This document shows, piece by piece, positions 1 through 7,423 of a DNA stretch of 64,000 nt (position 1 is its first letter; every line of letters begins with the position of its first letter). Both the position numbers and the translations under genes were made by a program. Source of the DNA: Pseudoalteromonas gelatinilytica (GTDB taxonomy: Bacteria > Pseudomonadota > Gammaproteobacteria > Enterobacterales > Alteromonadaceae); contig NZ_LRRU01000020.1 in the NCBI RefSeq assembly GCF_001641615.1, forward strand, positions 330,525-394,524, in the 5' to 3' direction. The notes beneath the pieces are model-generated. The model was not told the DNA's origin, searched no databases, and saw nothing but the letters and a program-made list of their open reading frames with translations.

Positions 1-467
1 TGGGCAGCAATATAATATTGTGCTTGTGTATAGTAGTAGCCCGTCGCAATAACTTGCTTGCCTGCATCTTTAAACGCATCAATTGCTTTAGTTATTTGTT
101 TTAGCTTATTAATGTGCGCGCTTGGCATTTTTTGTAGGTCAAGAAGCATAACAGTGATGCGATCATCTTTAGTTGCTTCGTTGATCACTTCAATGACATC
201 ATCAAGAAGAATTTCTGATGGCGCTTCTTTGCCCATAGTTGCATCGTTGATGGCTGCTTCTACAGGATCAACATAGGTTTTTTCTTCAACAATAGGGCCA
301 TTTAAGTTTAGGCGTAGCACGGTTCCGTCTGCTACTTTTACTTGATCTTCTTCACCTGTTATGGCGACAAAGAAGAGTATTACTAGTAATAGAAATAATA
401 TGTTTAGGACCAAACGGCGGGAAAAATTAATCCCGGTCCAAATGCCTTTAAATATCTTTGCTAGCAA
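1..467 (-). CDS. sppA: Signal peptide peptidase SppA (protease IV), N-terminal part
   Basis: Only the first ~155 codons lie in the window; the gene runs off the left edge. Translating the minus strand gives an N-terminal hydrophobic anchor (about residues 13-34, around LNILFLLLVILFFVAITG), then VLRLNLNGPIVEE and a segment (VIATGYYYTQAQYYIAA) typical of the first half of 67-kDa-type SppA, an inner-membrane Ser/Lys protease that digests cleaved signal peptides. The likely start is the TTG at 465-467, because AAGGA lies 6 nt upstream and no in-frame ATG occurs nearby. It diverges from fadH across about 200 bp. The catalytic Ser and Lys cannot be checked for certain in the visible part. The family call is good; the start is inferred. 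Confidence 0.85.
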   Translation of the reverse strand, partial: MLAKIFKGIWTGINFSRRLVLNILFLLLVILFFVAITGEEDQVKVADGTVLRLNLNGPIVEEKTYVDPVEAAINDATMGKEAPSEILLDDVIEVINEATKDDRITVMLLDLQKMPSAHINKLKQITKAIDAFKDAGKQVIATGYYYTQAQYYIAA

Positions 468-597
468 AATAAATCCTTAATTCAGTACAGCTTAGTAGTG
501 AACTCATCTTAGCTTAGAATAACTTTAAAATTAACTGTTAAATAGTAACAGAGTGTTTAAAACGACAATTTGCTACAGATTAATTACGAGTGAAAAG

Positions 598-626
598 TTG
601 ATTATTCTAAGTTATTGCCGCAGAAT
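598..626 (+). promoter_or_regulatory. Predicted sigma70 promoter of fadH
   Basis: TTGATT (598-603) and CAGAAT (621-626) are separated by 17 bp, giving a predicted transcription start near 633. The FadR-like site at 637-653 would then lie just downstream of the start, a position suited to repression. The -10 matches only 4 of 6 consensus bases. Confidence 0.45.
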
Positions 627-636
627 CTATTTCAAA

Positions 637-653
637 TAGAGGTTCGACCAGTT
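637..653 (+). promoter_or_regulatory. FadR-like operator before fadH
   Basis: The 17 bases TAGAGGTTCGACCAGTT match the E. coli FadR-type site AACTGGTCCGACCAGTT at 13 of 17 positions, with a perfect right half (CGACCAGTT). The site lies between the predicted promoter and the fadH ribosome binding site (GGGG at 657-660). E. coli FadR controls fad genes including fadH, so the position fits. No fadR gene is in this window, so the regulator itself is inferred. Confidence 0.5.
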
Positions 654-666
654 AACGGGGCACACA

Positions 667-2628
667 ATGTTAGAACAAAAATTACAATTACCGCATACCG
701 AACTTCGTAATCGTTTGGTTATGGGCTCAATGCATACCGGCTTAGAAGAAGGCTGGCATAACCGTAAACGCTTACGTGCATTCTACGAAGCACGTGCTAA
801 AGGTGGCACGGGCTTGATTATTACAGGTGGCTACAGCCCAAATATTCGTGGCAAGTTATCTCCGTTCGCATCAACATTTAATTCTTTCTATGATGTGATC
901 AAGCACAAAGCATATACTGATGCTGTGCATCAACATGGCGGAAAAATTTGCTTACAATTATTGCATGCAGGTCGCTACGCGTATCATCCATTCAATCAAG
1001 CACCAAGCTCGATTCAGGCTCCTATTAATCCATATAAACCTAAAGAAATGTCGTTAGGGTCGATTAAAAAAACCATCAAAGACTTTGCAAACTCAGCAAA
1101 ACTGGCTGAAAAAGCAGGTTATGACGGTGTTGAAATTATGGGTTCTGAAGGCTATTTGATTAATGAATTCATGGCTAACCACACCAATAAAAGAACAGAC
1201 ATCTATGGTGGTAGTCTAGAAAACCGTATGCGCTTGGCGGTAGATATTGTTAAAGCTGTACGCGCTAAAGTAAGTCAAAAGTTCATTATTGTATTTCGTT
1301 TGTCTGTGATGGATTTAATTCCTAATGGATCAACACCCGATGAAGTAAAGCAACAAGCCCTGGCACTTGAACAAGCTGGCGTTGATATCTTTAACACTGG
1401 TATCGGTTGGCACGAAGCTCGTGTCCCAACCATTGCCAGTATGGTACCAGCAGGTGCCTTTAAAGAAGCATCAAAACGCTTAAAAGATACGGTATCAGTG
1501 CCAGTTATCGCGGTTAACCGTATTAACACTCCAGAAATTGCCAATGGAATTTTAGAAGCAGGCGAGTCTGATTTAATCTCAATGGCACGTCCTTTATTGG
1601 CTGATCCTGAGTTCTTTAATAAGTACGCGAATAATAAAGCTGAGCAAATTAATATTTGTATTGGCTGTAATCAGGGCTGCTTAGACCATGTATTTAAAAA
1701 TAAACGTGCTACCTGTTTGGTTAACCCACAAGCTGCGTTTGAATTAGATTATAGCCTTGAAAAAGCACCATCTTCTCGATTAGTACTGGTTGTAGGTGCA
1801 GGCCCTGCAGGCCTTGCTGCAAGTTGTTACTTAGCAGCGAAAGGTCACAAAGTGACTTTAATTGAACGTAAAGAACAAATGGGTGGCCAATTTAATTTAG
1901 CCATGCAAGTACCGGGTAAAGAAGACTTTAACCATACCCTTAACTACTTTACTAATGAATTAAAGCGTTTAAATGTCGATTTACAGCTAGGCACTGAATT
2001 TACCGACAATATGCTTAATCAATACGATGATGTGGTGTTTGCAACAGGTGTGCGTCCGCGCGAAGCGAAAATCGAATGCAGTGATGGCAAACGAGTATTC
2101 GCTTACGATGAAGTCATTCGTGGTGAAGTAGAACTCGGTGAGAAAATTGCGATTTTAGGTGCCGGTGGTATCGGTTTTGATATGGTTGCCTTTTTAAGTG
2201 AACACAAAGGACAAACAATTGAGCAGTTCAAAACTCAATGGGGTATTGAATGCGAAGCCGCGCCCGAAAAAGACAATCGCCAAATTTACATGCTTAAGCG
2301 AAGTGCAGGGCGGTTTGGTAGTGAACTGGGTAAAACAACGGGGTGGATCCATCGTCAAGTTGCCAAACAGCACGGTGTTAAACAAATCGCTGAGTGTCAG
2401 TATCTAAGCTTTGATAAGCAAGGTTTGAAGATTACTGTAAAGGGTGAAGAGCAAATCCTCGATGTTGATACTGTGATTGCCTGTATTGGTCAGGTGTCTA
2501 ATACTGAAACGTTCGACAATCAAACCGAAAACGCTAAAGTTCACGTGATTGGTGGCGCAAAACTAGCTGCTGCTATCGATGCTAAACGTGCGATCTTTGA
2601 AGCGCTACAAGTTGCGCGTAAAATTTAA
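667..2628 (+). CDS. fadH: NADPH-dependent 2,4-dienoyl-CoA reductase FadH
   Basis: This enzyme reduces 2,4-dienoyl-CoA intermediates so that polyunsaturated fatty acids can enter beta-oxidation; it carries FMN, FAD and a 4Fe-4S cluster. At 653 aa it is close to the usual ~670. Residues 1 to about 340 form an old-yellow-enzyme TIM barrel. The iron-sulfur cysteines are C331, C334, C338 and C350 (CIGCNQGC then ATC). A Rossmann FAD domain begins at VVGAGPAGLAA (about 376), with a second nucleotide motif GAGGIGFD. GGGG precedes the ATG by 6 nt. A FadR-like site lies just upstream. Single gene, followed about 60 bp later by a DoxX-family gene that may share its transcript. Confidence 0.95.
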   Translation: MLEQKLQLPHTELRNRLVMGSMHTGLEEGWHNRKRLRAFYEARAKGGTGLIITGGYSPNIRGKLSPFASTFNSFYDVIKHKAYTDAVHQHGGKICLQLLHAGRYAYHPFNQAPSSIQAPINPYKPKEMSLGSIKKTIKDFANSAKLAEKAGYDGVEIMGSEGYLINEFMANHTNKRTDIYGGSLENRMRLAVDIVKAVRAKVSQKFIIVFRLSVMDLIPNGSTPDEVKQQALALEQAGVDIFNTGIGWHEARVPTIASMVPAGAFKEASKRLKDTVSVPVIAVNRINTPEIANGILEAGESDLISMARPLLADPEFFNKYANNKAEQINICIGCNQGCLDHVFKNKRATCLVNPQAAFELDYSLEKAPSSRLVLVVGAGPAGLAASCYLAAKGHKVTLIERKEQMGGQFNLAMQVPGKEDFNHTLNYFTNELKRLNVDLQLGTEFTDNMLNQYDDVVFATGVRPREAKIECSDGKRVFAYDEVIRGEVELGEKIAILGAGGIGFDMVAFLSEHKGQTIEQFKTQWGIECEAAPEKDNRQIYMLKRSAGRFGSELGKTTGWIHRQVAKQHGVKQIAECQYLSFDKQGLKITVKGEEQILDVDTVIACIGQVSNTETFDNQTENAKVHVIGGAKLAAAIDAKRAIFEALQVARKI

Positions 2629-2689
2629 TTGAAAGTAAACTAGAAAACGTGCGGTCTGTGTGATTAATCTATTTAGTCACGAGACCGCT

Positions 2690-3400
2690 ATGTTGAACAC
2701 ACACCTAATACCCCTTTACCAACGCATCTTAAATAAACTGCAGTTTCTAGATGGGCTTCCCAGCCTGTTAATTCGCTTGATCTTAGCCCCAGTGATGATC
2801 ATTGCCGGCTTTAATAAACTAGCTTTGAGCGGTGATGTAACTCACATCTATCAATACTTTTTAGCGTCAGAAGATATTGTTGCTTGGTTCGGCAATAGTG
2901 AATGGGGTTTAAGCCTACCCATGCCCTCTGTATTAGCTTTTTTAGCTGCATGGACTGAGTTTTTAGGAGGGATCTTTATATTATTGGGTTTATTTACTCG
3001 TTTAACCGCAATTCCGTTGATGATCACTATGTTGGTTGCTGCGACGACCGTGCATGCTAGTAATGGCTGGTTTGCTGTAACACCCACAGATGCCAGCACG
3101 AGCCCTGCAAGAGTGCTGAATTGGCTTGCAATACCAGGAAGTGAAGCTAGTTTAGTTAATTCAAATGAAGCCAGTGAGCGATTAACGAAAATGCGTGAGT
3201 TGCTAGAAACACATGGTTATACAGAGTACCTCTATGCAAAAGGGAAACCAGTGATATTAAATAATGGTATTGAGTTTTCGGCTATCTATTTTGTGATGTT
3301 ATTAAGTTTATTTTTTACAGGCGGTGGTCGTTTCGTCAGTATTGATTATTGGTTAACTAGAAAAGTATCGAATAGCTTTATTGCTCATAAAGATCAATGA
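2690..3400 (+). CDS. DoxX-family membrane protein, HvfX-like
   Basis: A four-helix DoxX-type inner-membrane protein: hydrophobic segments near LIRLILAPVMIIAGFNKLAL, FLAAWTEFLGGIFILLGLF, AIPLMITMLVAATTVHA and FSAIYFVMLLSLFFTGG. The order WFGN..WGL, then a long polar loop with ERLTKMRELLETHG, then ILNNGIEF and a C-terminal GGGRFVSIDYW is, from memory, the pattern of the HvfX branch of DoxX proteins that accompany copper-binding RiPP (bufferin) clusters. None of the usual partners (DUF692 enzyme, DUF2063 protein, Cys-rich precursor) is nearby. The start is uncertain: ATG 2690 has GAG 6 nt upstream, but an in-frame GTG at 2660 would add 10 residues. Family call firm; HvfX assignment moderate; function unknown. 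Confidence 0.75.
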   Translation: MLNTHLIPLYQRILNKLQFLDGLPSLLIRLILAPVMIIAGFNKLALSGDVTHIYQYFLASEDIVAWFGNSEWGLSLPMPSVLAFLAAWTEFLGGIFILLGLFTRLTAIPLMITMLVAATTVHASNGWFAVTPTDASTSPARVLNWLAIPGSEASLVNSNEASERLTKMRELLETHGYTEYLYAKGKPVILNNGIEFSAIYFVMLLSLFFTGGGRFVSIDYWLTRKVSNSFIAHKDQ

Positions 3401-3463
3401 TAAGCTTGGGCTTTCCGCCCCTATTAATAAGGGGCGTCGTACTTAAGCATTTACGGAATATTC

Positions 3464-4012
3464 ATGGACGCTTTAACGCTATTACAAACTCGACAATCAG
3501 ATCCTCGCCTTATCGCACCAGGGCCTACAGCTGAACAACTTGACATAATTAAGCGTGCAGCCATTAAAGTACCCGATCATGGTTGTATTGCGCCTTGGCG
3601 TTTTATTGTGGTTGAAGGCGACGCACGTAATAAATTGGGTGAAATTTACCATCAAGCCGCTGTTGCTGAAAACCAAGATGATAGAACCATTGAGCGTGCT
3701 AAAGAGCTACCGCTGCGTTCACCTATGATGATCATTGCCATTGCGGATGTGAAAGAAAATCCAAAAGTGCCACGTATCGAACAGGTTCAAAGTGCGGGCT
3801 GTGCAGTACTCGCTATGCAACAAGCCGCATTTGCTCAAGGTTTAGGGGGAATTTGGCGCACAGGTTATTTTGCACAAAGCCCTGCTGTTAAAGCGGCACT
3901 TGGCTGTAAAGAAGACGATGAAATTGTAGGTTACCTCTATTTAGGTACGCCAGAAATTGACATTAAAAAACCTATTAGGCACAAACCTGAGTCGTTTTTT
4001 GAGAATTTATAA
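3464..4012 (+). CDS. Nitroreductase family protein, YdjA-like
   Basis: The 182-residue length and the opening LLQTRQSDPRL, then VPDHGCIAPWRFIVVEGDAR and LAMQQAAFAQGLGGIWRTGY, match the short nitroreductase YdjA of E. coli (183 aa). These are FMN-binding homodimers that reduce nitroaromatic compounds with NAD(P)H; the natural substrate is unknown. The GGIWRTGY block is the conserved C-terminal substrate/flavin region. It is a single gene downstream of the DoxX gene, with 63 bp between them. No regulator is visible nearby. The reaction class is inferred from family membership. Confidence 0.88.
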   Translation: MDALTLLQTRQSDPRLIAPGPTAEQLDIIKRAAIKVPDHGCIAPWRFIVVEGDARNKLGEIYHQAAVAENQDDRTIERAKELPLRSPMMIIAIADVKENPKVPRIEQVQSAGCAVLAMQQAAFAQGLGGIWRTGYFAQSPAVKAALGCKEDDEIVGYLYLGTPEIDIKKPIRHKPESFFENL

Positions 4013-4211
4013 ATAGTAGGAACTTTTATACAGTTAAGCAGTCAGACACTATTAAGCTTACTTATGTTAGTTTTTTCAGATTTAGCTTAGCTGTAAGAAG
4101 CGCACGGATGCAAAAAACGAAATAATTCTTCTTCAGTGTGTTTTTTAATCGGTTATTTTTTGTTAACGTATGGATGGTCTTAAAAAAATAACGATAAAGA
4201 AGACGAGAACA

Positions 4212-4589
4212 ATGGGAAACTTATTTTTACGTGAAAAAGAAAATTGGTTCGCTTGGTCAGTTTGGGGCGTAATAGGCGCTGTAGTAACCTTCTTAGTTGC
4301 TATGTCTACGAAGCAACCTCATTACCTTGGCTTATCTGCTGTAGTAGTATTATTTCTACTTACATGGTGGATGCAAAGTACTAAACGATTCGATTTTGGC
4401 CGCGCTTTTAAAATTTGTTGCTACGTTTTAACGATCACCTGTTTACCCGCTTTCGCGTTAGTCATCATACCAAGTTACAATCTTAATAAAATTGATGTGA
4501 TAGTGCAGGGCTCTGGATTTGCTTTAGTTAGTTTAATTGTTTGCTTAATTTGTTCATTAATTGCAAAACGGCCTAAACAGTATTACTGA
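4212..4589 (+). CDS. Small four-helix membrane protein, unknown function
   Basis: I do not recognise a named family. The protein (125 aa from ATG 4212) has four predicted hydrophobic segments: WSVWGVIGAVVTFLVAM, LGLSAVVVLFLLTWWM, ICCYVLTITCLPAFALVII and VQGSGFALVSLIVCLICSLI, ending in a short basic tail (KRPKQYY). An upstream in-frame ATG at 4170 would add 14 polar, Lys-rich residues, but 4212 has a GAGA purine tract just before it and gives a conventional membrane-protein start. It sits alone between the nitroreductase and tRNA-Ser. The reading frame and hydrophobic pattern support a real gene. Confidence 0.65.
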   Translation: MGNLFLREKENWFAWSVWGVIGAVVTFLVAMSTKQPHYLGLSAVVVLFLLTWWMQSTKRFDFGRAFKICCYVLTITCLPAFALVIIPSYNLNKIDVIVQGSGFALVSLIVCLICSLIAKRPKQYY

Positions 4590-4623
4590 AAATTACTTTT
4601 TTAAAGTTTTTTACAATTAAGAC

Positions 4624-4652
4624 TTTACAACGAACGCGGTAAACACTATTAT
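4624..4652 (+). promoter_or_regulatory. Sigma70 promoter of tRNA-Ser
   Basis: TTTACA (4624-4629) and TATTAT (4647-4652) are exactly 17 bp apart, just upstream of the tRNA. The GC-only stretch GCGCGCCG immediately downstream is the kind of discriminator found at stringently controlled stable-RNA promoters. Confidence 0.7.
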
Positions 4653-4663
4653 GCGCGCCGTAC

Positions 4664-4754
4664 GGAGAGATGGCAGAGTGGTCGAATGCACCGGTCTTGA
4701 AAACCGGCAGGGGTTTGTAGCCCCTCTAGGGTTCAAATCCCTATCTCTCCACCA
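4664..4754 (+). tRNA. tRNA-Ser (anticodon TGA)
   Basis: A 91-nt gene with acceptor arms GGAGAGA (4664-4670) and TCTCTCC (4744-4750), a long variable arm (AGGGGTTTGTAGCCCCT) typical of class II tRNAs, T-loop GTTCAAATC, and an encoded CCA (4752-4754). The anticodon stem CCGGT/ACCGG encloses loop CTTGAAA, giving anticodon TGA at 4698-4700, which reads UCA and UCG serine codons. The discriminator base is A rather than the G seen in E. coli serine tRNAs. It has its own promoter and terminator. Confidence 0.97.
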
Positions 4755-4760
4755 TTATTT

Positions 4761-4787
4761 AAAAAACCGCCTAATTGGCGGTTTTTT
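4761..4787 (+). terminator. Rho-independent terminator after tRNA-Ser
   Basis: AAAAAACCGCC and GGCGGTTTTTT flank a short loop (TAATT), with a U-run immediately after the stem. It begins 7 nt after the tRNA CCA end. Confidence 0.85.
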
Positions 4788-4805
4788 GCTATCTGGAGAT
4801 AAGTA

Positions 4806-5207
4806 ATGTCTACAAGCGAGTCTTCTTCTACACAAATGCGCATAATTAAACATGTTTTGCTTTGGTGTATCTTTTCTTATTTTTATCACAGCGGCATTAA
4901 TGTGCTTGTCGCTATGGCCCATGATGCGCAGCCCGACTACGGTTTATTGTCTTCGATTGCTTATGGTATCGGCTTTAATGTATTAGTCGGTCATTTGATC
5001 AGTAAGTATGATAAACATTGGCCATTAATTGCTGCTGCTGTTATTGCAACTGTGGGTCTTATTGCTGTGCCTTTAGTTATGTTCGGTAAAGAGGGGTTAA
5101 TGAATGGGATTTTTATTGCCTCAATGATTGCCACACTACCTGTTTCTACATTTGTGATTGCTAAAATAAAGCAGCGAATTAGTGCAAACACTGAGCAAAC
5201 GCAGTAA
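4806..5207 (+). CDS. Small membrane protein, unknown function
   Basis: A 133-aa protein with a polar Ser-rich N terminus, then hydrophobic segments around IIKHVLLWCIFSYFYHSGIN, LSSIAYGIGFNVLVGHLI, HWPLIAAAVIATVGLIAVPL and MNGIFIASMIATLPVSTFVI, ending in a charged tail (KIKQRISANTEQTQ). CTGGAG lies before the ATG (GGAG with 8 nt spacing), a good ribosome binding site that supports the start. It follows the tRNA terminator, so it must use its own promoter or read-through. I cannot assign a family or function. Confidence 0.65.
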   Translation: MSTSESSSTQMRIIKHVLLWCIFSYFYHSGINVLVAMAHDAQPDYGLLSSIAYGIGFNVLVGHLISKYDKHWPLIAAAVIATVGLIAVPLVMFGKEGLMNGIFIASMIATLPVSTFVIAKIKQRISANTEQTQ

Positions 5208-5281
5208 AACTAAGCGATATTCGTCGTTTTTTTATGTTAGTATGGGCACGTCTTTTAACTAAATAAACGTGAATTAAAAAC

Positions 5282-5899
5282 ATGTCAGATAATTTTACAA
5301 CAGACGCTGAAAAAGCAAGTTACGGTATTGGTTTACAAATGGGTGAGCAATTAAAAGCAAATCCATTCGAAGGTTTAAACTTAAATTCTGTATTTGAAGG
5401 TATGAAAGACGCATACACTGGTAACGATTTCCAAGTTGAAATCCCAGCAATTCAAGCAGCTTTCGAGAAAATCAATGCTGAGATCCAAGCTCGTCGTGAA
5501 GAAGAAGCTAAAGTTCTTGCAGCTGAAGGTATCGCATTCTTAGAAGAAAACGCGAAGCGTCCAGAGATCACAGTTACTGAATCAGGTCTTCAATTTGAAG
5601 TATTAACTGCAGGTGAAGGTGAAAAACCAACTGCTGATTCAACTGTTCGTACGCACTACCACGGCACATTAATCAACGGCACTGTATTTGATAGCTCTTA
5701 TGAGCGTGGTCAACCAGCTGAGTTCCCAGTAGGTGGCGTTATCAAAGGTTGGACTGAAGCACTTCAAATGATGGGCACTGGTTCAAAATGGCGTTTATAC
5801 GTACCTCATGAGCTTGCTTACGGTGAGCGCGGTGCAGGTGCAGCAATCGCTCCGTTCTCAACGCTAATCTTTGACGTTGAGTTATTAGAAATTATCTAA
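5282..5899 (+). CDS. fklB: FKBP-type peptidyl-prolyl cis-trans isomerase FklB
   Basis: The 205-residue length matches E. coli FklB (FKBP22, 206 aa). Residues 1 to about 95 form the helical dimerisation domain (ASYGIGLQMGEQLKANPFEG, then a long charged helix rich in E, R and A). Residues 100-205 are the FKBP catalytic domain, with GLQFEVLTAGEGEKP, VRTHYHGTLINGTVFDSSYE, VIKGWTEALQMM, WRLYVPHELAYGE and a closing STLIFDVELLEI. There is no signal peptide, so it is cytoplasmic. The role is proline isomerisation during protein folding. It is a single gene facing fur, from which it is separated by a shared terminator. Confidence 0.95.
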   Translation: MSDNFTTDAEKASYGIGLQMGEQLKANPFEGLNLNSVFEGMKDAYTGNDFQVEIPAIQAAFEKINAEIQARREEEAKVLAAEGIAFLEENAKRPEITVTESGLQFEVLTAGEGEKPTADSTVRTHYHGTLINGTVFDSSYERGQPAEFPVGGVIKGWTEALQMMGTGSKWRLYVPHELAYGERGAGAAIAPFSTLIFDVELLEII

Positions 5900-5911
5900 T
5901 CGATTTCTAAT

Positions 5912-5952
5912 AGACATAAAAAAACCTGCTTAATGCAGGTTTTTTTATGTCT
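5912..5952. terminator. Bidirectional terminator between fklB and fur
   Basis: A perfect 18-bp inverted repeat (arms 5912-5929 and 5935-5952; core ACCTGC/GCAGGT flanked by A and T runs) around a 5-nt loop. The A-run on one side and T-run on the other let it terminate both converging genes. Confidence 0.92.
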
Positions 5953-5966
5953 GAAGGAATAGCGAA

Positions 5967-6410
5967 TTAGCTATTTGCTTCAGCGTATTCTTTACACGCA
6001 GCGGTGTCTTCGCATTCACCATAAAGGTAAAGAGAGTGGTTAGTAAGCTTGATGCCATTCTCTTTTGCGATTTCTTCTTGACGACGTTCAATTGTATCGT
6101 CTTCGAACTCAACAACTTTACCACATTTTAGGCACACTAAGTGGTCATGGTGAGTGCTACCAGATAATTCAAATACTGACTTGCCACCTTCGAAATGGTG
6201 ACGAGAAACAATACCTGCATCATCAAATTGGTTAAGAACACGGTAGACAGTTGCAAGACCAATCTCTTCGCCTTTGTCTAAAAGAATTTTATAGACATCT
6301 TCAGCGCTGATGTGTTGGTTGTCCGGAGATTGTAGAATCTCTAAAATTTTAATACGTGGCAAGGTTACTTTTAACCCTGCTTTTTTTAATTCCAAGTTGT
6401 GATCAGTCAT
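5967..6410 (-). CDS. fur: Ferric uptake regulator Fur
   Basis: 147 aa, the normal Fur length (E. coli 148). The N-terminal winged helix opens with LKKAGLKVTLPRIKILEILQ and includes the recognition segment GLATVYRVLNQFDDAGIVSRH. The metal-binding and dimerisation part has HHDHLVCLKCGKVVEF with the CxxC pair and a second pair, CEDTAAC, near the C terminus. Loaded with ferrous iron it represses iron-uptake genes. It follows fldA on the same strand, as in E. coli, with a clear promoter of its own in the gap. The 190-bp leader region contains no convincing counterpart of the E. coli uof leader ORF; only ORFs of 7-9 codons without a ribosome binding site are present. Confidence 0.97.
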   Translation of the reverse strand: MTDHNLELKKAGLKVTLPRIKILEILQSPDNQHISAEDVYKILLDKGEEIGLATVYRVLNQFDDAGIVSRHHFEGGKSVFELSGSTHHDHLVCLKCGKVVEFEDDTIERRQEEIAKENGIKLTNHSLYLYGECEDTAACKEYAEANS

Positions 6411-6450
6411 TCAATCTGTCTCAATTTTATTTAGTTATACTAGGCATCAT

Positions 6451-6567
6451 AAAGATGCACACGACACATTAGCAACTATTAGAATAACGTGCCTAGTTAT
6501 TAAGTGCAAAGAACAATTCGTTTAATTGCCGATTTTTCAGACAAATATGAACTGGTTGTGCATCTTT
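6451..6567. repeat. Inverted repeat flanking the fur promoter
   Basis: AAAGATGCACA at 6451-6461 and its exact complement TGTGCATCTTT at 6557-6567 bracket the fur promoter. The centres are 106 bp apart. The promoter-distal arm lies near -90 and the other near +18 relative to the predicted fur start. In the transcript, the proximal arm can also form a small hairpin (GCATC/GATGC, loop TTTAT). Its function is unknown. Confidence 0.5.
6481..6509 (-). promoter_or_regulatory. Sigma70 promoter of fur
   Basis: Reading leftward, TTGCAC (6509-6504) and TATTCT (6486-6481) are spaced by 17 bp. This is a good match and gives a leader of about 65 nt before the fur ATG. I see no clear Fur box over it. Confidence 0.7.
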
Positions 6568-6600
6568 ACATCAGCTAGTAAATGCGAGTAGTACTTGTTA

Positions 6601-7128
6601 TTAATCAGCAAGTTCCGCTAAACACATTTCATCATAAACCTGAGCACACCAGTCTTTAACACGCTTTTCAGTCAATTCTGGTTGACGGTCCTCATCAATA
6701 CCTAAACCAACAAAATGGCCGTCATCTACTAGTGCTTTTGACGCTTCAAAATCGTAGCCTTCAGTTGACCAATGACCCACTACAATTGCGCCACGCTCAG
6801 TAACGATATCGTTGATCATGCCCATTGCATCTAAGAAGTATTCTGCATAGTCTTCTTGGTCACCACAGCCGAAAATAGCAACTAGTTTACCTTCGAAGTC
6901 AACTTCTTCTAATTCAGGGAAGAAATCATCCCAGTCACATTGTGCTTCACCGTAGTACCAAGTTGGAATACCGAATAACAATAAATCGAATTCAGCAATC
7001 TCTTCTTTAGAACTCTTTGCAATGTCATGAACCGCTACAAGCTTTTTACCTAATTCTTTTTGAATCATTTTAGCTACGTGTTCAGTATTGCCTGTGTCGC
7101 TTCCGAAAAAAATACCTACGCTTGACAT
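6601..7128 (-). CDS. fldA: Flavodoxin FldA
   Basis: A 175-aa long-chain flavodoxin (E. coli FldA 176 aa). The FMN phosphate loop is GIFFGSDTGNTEHVAKMI at residues 5-22. The two ring-stacking loops are PTWYYGEAQCDWDDF and GCGDQEDYAEYFLDAMG. It is a small acidic cytoplasmic electron carrier that feeds reduced flavin to enzymes such as the radical-SAM biotin synthase BioB, which is also in this window. It lies between ybfE and fur on the minus strand, the E. coli order. No terminator is visible between fldA and fur, so read-through into fur is plausible. Confidence 0.96.
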   Translation of the reverse strand: MSSVGIFFGSDTGNTEHVAKMIQKELGKKLVAVHDIAKSSKEEIAEFDLLLFGIPTWYYGEAQCDWDDFFPELEEVDFEGKLVAIFGCGDQEDYAEYFLDAMGMINDIVTERGAIVVGHWSTEGYDFEASKALVDDGHFVGLGIDEDRQPELTEKRVKDWCAQVYDEMCLAELAD

Positions 7129-7142
7129 GGATTTAAAACCTT

Positions 7143-7421
7143 CTATCTATCAATAGCCAATCTTTCTTGTAAAATTGTTTCAATCAACGCGCTACGGCTA
7201 ATATTCTGCGCATCTGCCATATCGCTTAACGCTTGATATAACTGTGATGAAACCTTAAATTCTACACGCTTTAAACCACGTGCTTTATCTCGCTTTATTT
7301 GATTACGTTTGTTTACTTTTAATTGCATATCGCGAGGTAGGGGATTTGTTTTCGGCCTACCTGGACGCTTTTCGTATTCAAATAAATCGGGTGTTGTTCT
7401 ATCTGTTTCTGACTTTGCCAT
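7143..7421 (-). CDS. ybfE: YbfE-like small basic protein
   Basis: From the ATG at 7419-7421 the protein is 92 aa and begins AKSETDRTTPDLFEYEKRPG, matching the start of E. coli YbfE (97 aa). It continues with NKRNQIKRDKARGLKRVEFK and a C-terminal ribbon-helix-helix-like segment (ALSDMADAQNISRSALIETI), which suggests DNA binding. An in-frame upstream start would add 29 residues but would overlap the DUF2788 gene, so I reject it. E. coli ybfE is LexA-regulated; I see no LexA box here. The 2-nt gap to the upstream gene and 14-nt gap to fldA suggest an operon. Function unknown. Confidence 0.88.
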   Translation of the reverse strand: MAKSETDRTTPDLFEYEKRPGRPKTNPLPRDMQLKVNKRNQIKRDKARGLKRVEFKVSSQLYQALSDMADAQNISRSALIETILQERLAIDR

Positions 7422-7423
7422 GT

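Noticed and set aside
58..276. Open frame on the plus strand (72 codons)
   Set aside because: It lies wholly antisense to the clear sppA coding sequence, and its residues show no family pattern.
2198..2407. Open frame of 69 codons inside fadH
   Set aside because: It is in another frame of a well-supported gene and has no ribosome binding site.
6411..6600. uof-like leader ORF before fur
   Set aside because: Only ORFs of 7-9 codons without a ribosome binding site are present; none is coupled to the fur start.
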